From Phycisphaerales bacterium (GTDB lineage Bacteria > Planctomycetota > Phycisphaerae > Phycisphaerales > SM1A02): a DNA stretch of 37,616 nucleotides. This document shows, piece by piece, positions 32,360-37,616 of this stretch. The notes beneath the pieces were generated by a model. It did not search any database, had not been told where the DNA came from, and saw only the letters and a program-made list of their open reading frames with translations. Position 1 is the stretch's first letter, and every line of letters starts with the position of its first letter. The position numbers and the translations under genes are program-made. The stretch covers positions 1 through 37,616 of the forward strand of contig RECV01000148.1 of the NCBI GenBank assembly GCA_007693845.1. The letters are read 5' to 3'.

Positions 32360-33142
32360 TCACAACAGCCATTGCTTCAGGAATTCGAGTTGTCGATTCT
32401 TGGCATCCGCTGCGTATCGACCGAAGCCCGCATGTTCATTCGGCGCGCCGGTCTCGTCGTAACTGATCAAAGTGATCTGCTCGGGACGTTCCGATCGTGT
32501 CCGGAGTGCATCGATGAACGCAACCTGTCCGTTGTAGTCGATCCACTCATCCTGCCTGGCGTGTATCGCGAGGAACGGGATGTCGCGCCAGTGATCAAGT
32601 CGCTGCATGGGATCAAGATTGCGGAGTTGCGCCGCGGGCAGATGACGAAACATCGAGCGATGCTGCTGGTGCGCCCATGATCCACTCGTGGCTTCCACGG
32701 TCGCGCAGCGGAATGTGTGCGGCCGGGTCAATCTCTGGATCGTGGCCATACCGCCCGCCGACATCCCCCCGATGGCGAGTCGGGTTAGGTCGAAAAGTCC
32801 GTAGGCCTCCAACGCCTCCGTGATCCCGTCAATCTCATTCGACATCTGCATCACAACCTCTAGCGTCCGCTCGGGCTGTTGCAGCACTTCGTCGAAGCGC
32901 TCACCGTGACCGGGCAGGTCAACGGCACAGATGCCAAAGCCCCCTCGCATCCAACGAAGGTACCGGCCGGGATCGAGTTCCTTGTTCACCGTGCGGCCGT
33001 GCATCCAGAGAACCGTCGGGACCGAGTGGGAAGCGTCCCAATCGGGCACCACGAGCATCGAGGGAATCCGGCTCGGGCCGAGCTCTTCCCATCGGGCGCG
33101 GGTGCGCAGGGATTGTGGGATTTCTCCAGCAAGATTGACCAT
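32360..33142 (-). CDS. alpha/beta hydrolase
   Basis: A 260-aa serine hydrolase of the alpha/beta fold without signal peptide. The oxyanion-region motif is VLWMHGR, the nucleophile elbow is GGMSAGG (Ser128), and the likely acid and base are Asp198 in HARQDEWID and His237 in NEHAGFG. The order and spacing resemble prolyl-oligopeptidase-like esterases and BAAT/YitV-type hydrolases; the substrate is unknown. The frame is open 66 codons further up, but the ATG at 33142 begins the protein-like part and follows a TATGAT box at 9 bases. Confidence 0.9.
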   Translation of the reverse strand: MVNLAGEIPQSLRTRARWEELGPSRIPSMLVVPDWDASHSVPTVLWMHGRTVNKELDPGRYLRWMRGGFGICAVDLPGHGERFDEVLQQPERTLEVVMQMSNEIDGITEALEAYGLFDLTRLAIGGMSAGGMATIQRLTRPHTFRCATVEATSGSWAHQQHRSMFRHLPAAQLRNLDPMQRLDHWRDIPFLAIHARQDEWIDYNGQVAFIDALRTRSERPEQITLISYDETGAPNEHAGFGRYAADAKNRQLEFLKQWLL

Positions 33143-33151
33143 GACCGGGCC

Positions 33152-33157
33152 ATCATA
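33152..33157 (-). promoter_or_regulatory. -10 box (TATGAT) before the alpha/beta hydrolase, leaderless start likely
   Basis: TATGAT, five of six consensus bases, is followed by 9 bases (GGCCCGGTC) and the ATG at 33142. No Shine-Dalgarno site is present. The -35 region (CTCAAC at 17 bases) is weak. Confidence 0.5.
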
Positions 33158-33484
33158 GCGAGCCGGACGGTCGCGTTGAGTCTGCATGAACCGCCCGTAG
33201 GGCCATCGAATCACGTCGTCCTGCGGAGTTCTCCCCGCGAAGCAGCTATGCCGATTATCAACCGTGGGTTTAGCATTTTGGGTTCCAACCCTGCGAAGTC
33301 GCGGCGATGGTGCTGAGGAGGGTGAGCAGCTCGCGCACACAGGCGACCATCACGACATAGAGCCGGCTTGCGCGAGGCCATGATTGCAGCCGCGGTCATC
33401 CGGTCCATTGAGTATCCAGTGAGTCTCAGATAGTCAGGTGAAACCACGGTGCTCGGGCGTTCGAGCGGCGATGAGGGGAGGGGA
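33158..33484. other. gap between the hydrolase and the ArsR-type regulator, possible gene remnant
   Basis: About 330 bases without a convincing gene. On the minus strand a 78-codon frame (33447-33211, GTG start) begins with SPDYLRLTGYSMDRMTAAAI. After about 30 codons a neighbouring frame gives YVVMVACVRELLTLLSTIAA before a stop. Both look mildly protein-like, so this may be a frameshifted remnant of a gene that once followed the regulator. The support is weak. Confidence 0.25.
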
Positions 33485-33772
33485 TCATCGTGGAGTGGAT
33501 GTCGATCCGACGCGTTCGGTCCACAGGCGGATTTCGCGCAGTCGCGCGCGGCGCAACCGGTAGCGGCGGGTGTTGGCCTGGCGTTGCTGTGAGATCAGGC
33601 CGGCTTCACGAAGTACGCGAAGGTGCGCGGAGAGGGTCGCGAGACTGAATTTGAACGCGGCCGCGAGATCGCCCACGGTGCGTTCACGCGCCTGCAGCAG
33701 TTCGATGATCTTCCGACGCGCCGGATGCGAAATCGCACGAAAGACATCACGACCATTGATGGGACGACTCAT
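33485..33772 (-). CDS. ArsR/SmtB-type winged-helix transcriptional regulator
   Basis: A 95-aa DNA-binding repressor. The N-terminal half is the typical start FRAISHPARRKIIELLQARE. The helix-turn-helix is TVGDLAAAFKFSLATLSAHL, followed by RVLREAGLISQQRQANTRRY for the wing. No metal-binding Cys cluster (such as ELCVCDL) is visible, so it more likely belongs to the metal-independent SdpR-like branch. The ATG at 33772 follows TAAATT at 6 bases, and a perfect palindrome (TTTAGCTAAA, 33781-33790) overlaps that box, an apt site for autoregulation. The gap downstream may hold the remnant of its usual partner gene. Confidence 0.92.
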   Translation of the reverse strand: MSRPINGRDVFRAISHPARRKIIELLQARERTVGDLAAAFKFSLATLSAHLRVLREAGLISQQRQANTRRYRLRRARLREIRLWTERVGSTSTPR

Positions 33773-33778
33773 GCAATT

Positions 33779-33790
33779 AATTTAGCTAAA
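33779..33790 (-). promoter_or_regulatory. ArsR-type operator overlapping its promoter
   Basis: The perfect palindrome TTTAGCTAAA (33781-33790) overlaps TAAATT (33784-33779 on the minus strand), which stands 6 bases before the regulator's ATG. An AT-rich island in a GC-rich genome, right at the start of a repressor gene, suggests autoregulation. Confidence 0.5.
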
Positions 33791-34064
33791 ATCCAAAATA
33801 GTGCAACGGCCTACCTCGTCTCAAATGTTGCTACTTGTGGACTCAGTTGGGCCCTATCAAGGGATCCCCACGGGCTCGTCTCGTTGCGATTCGTGCGGTT
33901 CCGTAAGGATGGCAGATGCGACGAGATGTGCCCGGCGCGTCTGGTCCCGTGCGGGTTCACCAGCGTGTTCCGTACGGTTCCTCAGCCGGAGCACCAGTCG
34001 ATCTTTGACGGTCCCTGGCTTTCGCGTGATTGACGTCCACTCCGTCGCTTGCGATGCTTGCGGT
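33791..34064. other. gene-free gap before rsmD
   Basis: About 270 bases. The rsmD frame stays open upstream, but its translation is rich in Arg, Ser and Cys and does not resemble the family. No promoter with both boxes, terminator or repeat was recognised; TGCGAT 9 bases before the rsmD ATG is a poor -10 match. Confidence 0.4.
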
Positions 34065-34670
34065 ATGCTCCAGATCATCGGTGGTGAATATCGAAGGCGG
34101 CGACTGAAGACACCGGCCGATGCGGAAGACACACGGCCGTATTCTGCCCGAGCACGGGAAACGGTCTTCAATCTCTTGCGGGGCTGGTTTGACGGGGGGC
34201 GCGTTCTCGATCTGTTTGCCGGCGTGGGAACCATGGGCCTCGAAGCGGTAAGCCGTGGTGCCGAGGAGGTGGTCATGGTCGAGCAGAATCGCGGAATCCT
34301 GCGGCTGCTGAACGAGAATATCGAGATGCTCGGTTGTCGCGACCGCGCCCGAGCCGTCCAGGGCGATGCACTTTCGCCGCAGATACTGTCGGCCGCCCCA
34401 CGTGCGACGGAAATCGTTCTGATCGACCCGCCTTACGCGATGATGCTGGATGAAGATAGCCGGGATCGGATTACGGCCCAGGCCAATCGTTGTCGAACGA
34501 TTATGGCCGATTCAGGATTTCTCGTACTGCGATCGCCGATTGAACCAAAAGAGTCTGACGTATGGGCCAAACTGGCCGACTTCGACGGACCCGAAGTGCA
34601 CCGAACCGGCCGCGATATGTGGGTCCTGCTCTACGCGCCCGCCAATCCACCGGCTGATTCCGTTGACTGA
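34065..34670 (+). CDS. rsmD: 16S rRNA (guanine(966)-N(2))-methyltransferase RsmD
   Basis: Methylates G966 of 16S rRNA in the assembled small subunit using S-adenosylmethionine. The 201-aa sequence begins MLQIIGGEYRRRRLKTP and TRPYSARARETVFNLL, the substrate-contacting start of the family. The SAM-binding motif I follows (VLDLFAGVGTMGLEAVSRGA), then the acidic VMVEQN and the catalytic DPPY (LIDPPYAMML). The ATG at 34065 is chosen by family fit. It is followed after 12 bases by the CCA/poly(A) polymerase gene, so both RNA-processing genes probably share an mRNA. Confidence 0.94.
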   Translation: MLQIIGGEYRRRRLKTPADAEDTRPYSARARETVFNLLRGWFDGGRVLDLFAGVGTMGLEAVSRGAEEVVMVEQNRGILRLLNENIEMLGCRDRARAVQGDALSPQILSAAPRATEIVLIDPPYAMMLDEDSRDRITAQANRCRTIMADSGFLVLRSPIEPKESDVWAKLADFDGPEVHRTGRDMWVLLYAPANPPADSVD

Positions 34671-34682
34671 TGCCTAAGACGA

Positions 34683-35951
34683 ATGGCTTCTCCGCCCGCT
34701 CAATCTGATGACCGCGAATCGCACCGCAGTTCCGCGCGCGAGGCGGCCACATGGATCGTGCGTCGTCTCACCGATGCGGGTTACACGGCCTACTTAGCCG
34801 GCGGGTGCGTACGAGATCAGCTCATGGGCAACGAGCCCACGGATTTTGATGTGGCAACGAGCGCGCGCCCGGAAGAGATCAAGGAAGTCTTTCCCCGTGC
34901 GCACGCTGTGGGTGAGTCCTTCGGCGTACTGCTCATTCGTCGTCACGGACACACGATCGAAACCGCCACGTTTCGAACCGACGGCCCGTATTCCGACGGC
35001 CGGCATCCGGAGGAGGTGCACTTCTCCGATGCGGAACACGATGCGCGCCGCCGCGATTTCACCATCAACGGGCTCTTTCAAGACCCGCTGACCGGACGCA
35101 TCATCGATTTCGTCGGGGGGCAGACGGACCTCCAGTCCCGCACCCTTCGCGCGATCGGCGACCCGCACGACCGCATTCACGAGGATCGTTTGCGGATGCT
35201 GCGTGCGGTGCGATTCACCGCGAGGTTCGGCTTCAGTCTCGAGGAGGCCACGGCCGACGCCATTCGGCAACACGCGGAGAATCTCAAGGGAGTCAGTCGC
35301 GAGCGGATCGGCCAGGAAGTGCGTCGGATGCTGCTCGACCAGAACCGCGCGGTTGCGGCATGGGAACTGCAATACCTCGGCCTGGATGAGACGGTACTCG
35401 GCGAATCCAACCTGACGGTCGCGCCAACCCGGCTGGGCCAGCTCCCTGAACCGGTGGAATATGCAACCGCGCTGGCGGCATGGATATTCGATCGTCACGG
35501 TGAATCGGTGGAGGCGGACAAGGCGGCCAAGCGGTGGCGGCGGGCGCTGATGTTGTCCAACGCCGAGTACGATGCGTTGAAGGATGCCCTGGATTACTCC
35601 CGAGCGCTGCGGACGTCCTGGCCTCGTCTGGGCATTGCCCGACAGAAACGGATTGCCGCCAGCCCGCCGTTCAACCAGGCGCTGCTGCTGGTGCAGACCG
35701 CCGATCGCCAGGAATTCATCGATATTCGCAGGCGGGTGCTCGATCTGGAGAAGACCGGTCTGGCTCCGGAACCGCTCCTGAGCGGCGATGATCTGATCGA
35801 AGCGGGCATGACACCGGGGCCCGAGTTCCGCCGGATTCTCGACGGGGTGTACGATGCTCAACTGGAAGGTCAGATTCGCGATCCCGAGTCGGCGTTGGAG
35901 CTGGCCTGGCTGATTCGCCGCACGCTGGCGGGAGATGGGGGTACCGACTGA
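34683..35951 (+). CDS. CCA tRNA nucleotidyltransferase / poly(A) polymerase family protein
   Basis: A class II nucleotidyltransferase of 422 aa that adds CCA to tRNA 3' ends, or A tails to RNA; the two activities cannot be separated by eye. The catalytic head has AGGCVRDQLMGNEPTDFDVA with the metal-binding DFD. RRRDFTINGLF (template motif) and RIHEDRLRMLRAVRFTARFGF (neck) follow. No HD phosphohydrolase domain is evident in the C-terminal part. The first 20 residues are polar and variable. The ATG at 34683 lies 12 bases after rsmD; no strong ribosome site is seen, so re-initiation from rsmD is likely. Confidence 0.94.
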   Translation: MASPPAQSDDRESHRSSAREAATWIVRRLTDAGYTAYLAGGCVRDQLMGNEPTDFDVATSARPEEIKEVFPRAHAVGESFGVLLIRRHGHTIETATFRTDGPYSDGRHPEEVHFSDAEHDARRRDFTINGLFQDPLTGRIIDFVGGQTDLQSRTLRAIGDPHDRIHEDRLRMLRAVRFTARFGFSLEEATADAIRQHAENLKGVSRERIGQEVRRMLLDQNRAVAAWELQYLGLDETVLGESNLTVAPTRLGQLPEPVEYATALAAWIFDRHGESVEADKAAKRWRRALMLSNAEYDALKDALDYSRALRTSWPRLGIARQKRIAASPPFNQALLLVQTADRQEFIDIRRRVLDLEKTGLAPEPLLSGDDLIEAGMTPGPEFRRILDGVYDAQLEGQIRDPESALELAWLIRRTLAGDGGTD

Positions 35952-36106
35952 TCGATGAGTGCTGAAAACTCTCTCAAAACGAACTTTTCTCCCGGCCAGA
36001 CGTCGAATACACTGAATACTGGGTAGACACACGTGTTTTAATACATCGGTGCGGCGAACTGTTTCGTCTGCAGCGGCACCGACCGAATCCATCGAGGAGT
36101 TCATCA

Positions 36107-37579
36107 ATGATGCGTAACAGTCTGGGATTGGCCGTCGTCCTGATCGCTGCAGTGGTTTGCGGCATCCCGGCGGGATGGGCCGGTGGTTTCGAATCCGCGG
36201 CATCTGCGGCTATGACAACCGCGGAAACCGGCGAGAACACGCACGATGTCCTTCACATGCGTGACGGTCGCGTACTCACCGGCCAAATCAAAGAAGAAAC
36301 CGGTGATCGGATCGTCTTCCGATACGTGGATCGGACGATCAACATCTCAACGCCGTTGACGCTGAATCGGGCGGACATTCTCAAGATCGAGCGCGATGTC
36401 CCGACCGAGAGCGAACCGGCCGAGGATCGGCCGCAGCCCCGTGAGACAGACCGTGATCGAGACTCCGAACGTGATCGGGATCGAGACCGCTCGCGGACGC
36501 GGGGTCTGACCGAAGGTGATCCGGACGATGACAGTTTGATTTCGTTTTCGGTGGTTCCGATGCGTGGCCAGATGGGAACGGACATTCATCCGTCCGCTTA
36601 CCGTGAGGTGGTTGAGGCCATCAAGCGCGATCGTCCGGATGTGGTGATCTGGAAGCTGGACTGCTCGCACCTGGACGATCTCATGATTTCGTTTGCAGAT
36701 CCGACCGAGCAGGGGATGGCGCACCTGCTCGAAGAATACCGTGAGCTGGTGACGATGCTTCAGCAGGAACTGAGTGACTTCCGTCAGGTGATGTGGGTGC
36801 AGGACTCAGTCGGCGTCAGTTCGTTGATCGCGATGGCGTTTCCCGAGATGTACATGGCGCCGGATGCGAATCTGGTCGGCTTGGAGCAGATCTTCTCCAT
36901 GGCGGCCGGCTGGCAGGATGAAGATGTCCGCGCCAAGATGGTGGCTGCGTGGGTCAATATCGCCAACTCGTTCATCATCAGGGGCGGTCACCAGTCCGTG
37001 CTGGGGGAAGCAATGATTCGCCCTGACCGCTATTTGAGCGGCCGGTGGCGCGGCCGGGAGGTTCGTTGGTCCCTGAATCTCGACGGTGAGTTCATCGTGA
37101 GTTCCAGCCGAAGCCGGACTGCGAACTTCAATGCAAAAATGGCTGAAGACTTCGCGATCAGCAAGGGAACCGCCGAAACGCTTGACGATTTGGCCCTGCT
37201 GATGGGGTATCGCGAATACCGGGTTCTTGAAGACAAGGCGCCGCTCCTGGTCGAAAGGCATATCGAAGATTGGCGATCGGCCTACGACCGTGTAGTGGAC
37301 CTCAACCGCGAGATACAACGGCATATGCGATTAGCCGGCGAGGAAGATCCCATCCGTCATCTCAGCGGTGCCCGCCAGAATGTTCGGCAGATCCGCGGCA
37401 TGATGCGGCGGTATCCCGCACTGGAGAATCGCTTGATGGTCGTGCACGGCATGAGTCGACTGGCCTTGCAGGTTCAGGAAGAACAACTCACCGAGCAGAT
37501 TCGTAGTTTGCAGCAGGGCGGCGGCCGTGGCGGCGGCGGTGGTGGTGGTTTCGGTGGCGGCGGCGGCGGCGGACGTTGA
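36107..37579 (+). CDS. secreted ClpP/crotonase-fold protein with low-complexity linker and Gly-rich tail
   Basis: A 490-aa exported protein. The signal peptide is MRNSLGLAVVLIAAVVCGI.. (cut near GWAGG). Residues about 45-95 form a small beta domain (VLHMRDGRVLTGQIKEETGD) found in many planctomycete secreted proteins. A charged Arg/Asp repeat follows (DRDRDSERDRDRDRSR, about 114-130). The main domain resembles the NfeD/SppA ClpP-like fold, with VGVSSLIAMAFPEMYMAPDA at the place of the nucleophile strand. The serine usually found there aligns with Gly236, while Ser238 and Ser239 lie two and three residues on, so activity is uncertain. The protein ends in an 18-residue Gly-rich tail. GAGGAG lies 8 bases before the ATG. 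A promoter may be in the 155 bases upstream, where ACACGTGT (36029-36036) is a palindrome. Confidence 0.82.
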   Translation: MMRNSLGLAVVLIAAVVCGIPAGWAGGFESAASAAMTTAETGENTHDVLHMRDGRVLTGQIKEETGDRIVFRYVDRTINISTPLTLNRADILKIERDVPTESEPAEDRPQPRETDRDRDSERDRDRDRSRTRGLTEGDPDDDSLISFSVVPMRGQMGTDIHPSAYREVVEAIKRDRPDVVIWKLDCSHLDDLMISFADPTEQGMAHLLEEYRELVTMLQQELSDFRQVMWVQDSVGVSSLIAMAFPEMYMAPDANLVGLEQIFSMAAGWQDEDVRAKMVAAWVNIANSFIIRGGHQSVLGEAMIRPDRYLSGRWRGREVRWSLNLDGEFIVSSSRSRTANFNAKMAEDFAISKGTAETLDDLALLMGYREYRVLEDKAPLLVERHIEDWRSAYDRVVDLNREIQRHMRLAGEEDPIRHLSGARQNVRQIRGMMRRYPALENRLMVVHGMSRLALQVQEEQLTEQIRSLQQGGGRGGGGGGGFGGGGGGGR

Positions 37580-37616
37580 AATGCCGTATTCCCTGCAGTT
37601 TCTTCATGGAATTGAA

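Noticed and set aside
33211-33447. 78-codon minus-strand frame after the ArsR-type regulator
   Set aside because: Only its first 30 residues look protein-like and the rest is Arg/His-rich. It is mentioned as a possible remnant but not called as a gene.
33801-34064. N-terminal extension of rsmD containing CDSCG and CDACG pairs, possibly a zinc ribbon
   Set aside because: The Cys pairs are about 60 residues apart in Arg/Ser-rich low-quality sequence; RsmD proteins start at the MLQIIGGEYR segment.
1-37616. tRNA, rRNA, CRISPR arrays, transposases, phage or defence genes
   Set aside because: None could be recognised on either strand; all larger genes fit metabolism, RNA processing or envelope functions.

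Overview
The window reads as a chromosomal segment of a GC-rich planctomycete, most likely of the class Phycisphaerae. The evidence is a secreted enzyme ending in a dockerin-type repeat pair, a PEP-CTERM-like sorting tail ending in RRRRM, a DUF1570-type lipoprotein, several secreted proteins of unknown role, and scattered housekeeping genes in short, mostly two-gene units. No rRNA, tRNA, CRISPR array, transposase or phage gene was recognised.

Layout. 1-5490: the 3' end of an unknown gene, then on the minus strand a secreted protein of unknown function overlapping folP, then trxA with a clear terminator, then a secreted S9 peptidase. 5593-9383: a polytopic antiporter-like membrane protein and a vanadium haloperoxidase-like secreted enzyme with dockerin tail, with its own promoter, leader hairpin and strong terminator. 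9542-14921: minus-strand rarA overlapping fthC, then a LysM L,D-transpeptidase; glmS diverges from rarA. 14926-19302: a kynurenine-pathway group (kmo, a 2-aminomuconate deaminase-like RidA protein, kynU) interrupted by a coiled-coil gene, a CoA-binding gene and a small unknown gene. 19361-21614: metallophosphoesterase, GNAT acetyltransferase and a DUF1570 lipoprotein. 21655-29190: valS head-to-head with a TPR lipoprotein, a small membrane protein, and an S41 C-terminal processing protease. 29293-33772: a small lipoprotein, a trpB without trpA beside it, a PEP-CTERM protein, an alpha/beta hydrolase and an ArsR-type regulator. 34065-37579: rsmD, a CCA/poly(A) polymerase-family gene, and a secreted ClpP-fold protein.

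How genes work together. Kmo and KynU carry out consecutive steps of tryptophan catabolism, and the RidA protein could act further down the same route. GlmS and the L,D-transpeptidase belong to envelope (peptidoglycan) synthesis. FolP and FthC both serve folate metabolism but sit in different units. The S9 and S41 proteases, DUF1570 protein, TPR lipoprotein and ClpP-fold protein form a scattered set of envelope or secreted proteins.

The signals most worth a second look are: (i) two unrelated repetitive elements inserted in frame in valS, one an inverted pair of palindromes with compensating base changes (REPIN-like), the other a chain of 7-base units; (ii) a recurring TANNNT box 6-10 bases before the ATG of about nine genes, suggesting widespread leaderless transcription next to a second class of genes with good Shine-Dalgarno sites; (iii) the almost touching divergent start codons of valS and the TPR lipoprotein, where the valS -10 candidate overlaps the other gene's start codon; (iv) operator-like dyads at 6923, 26586 and 33781. 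I did not find a clearly new multi-gene system.
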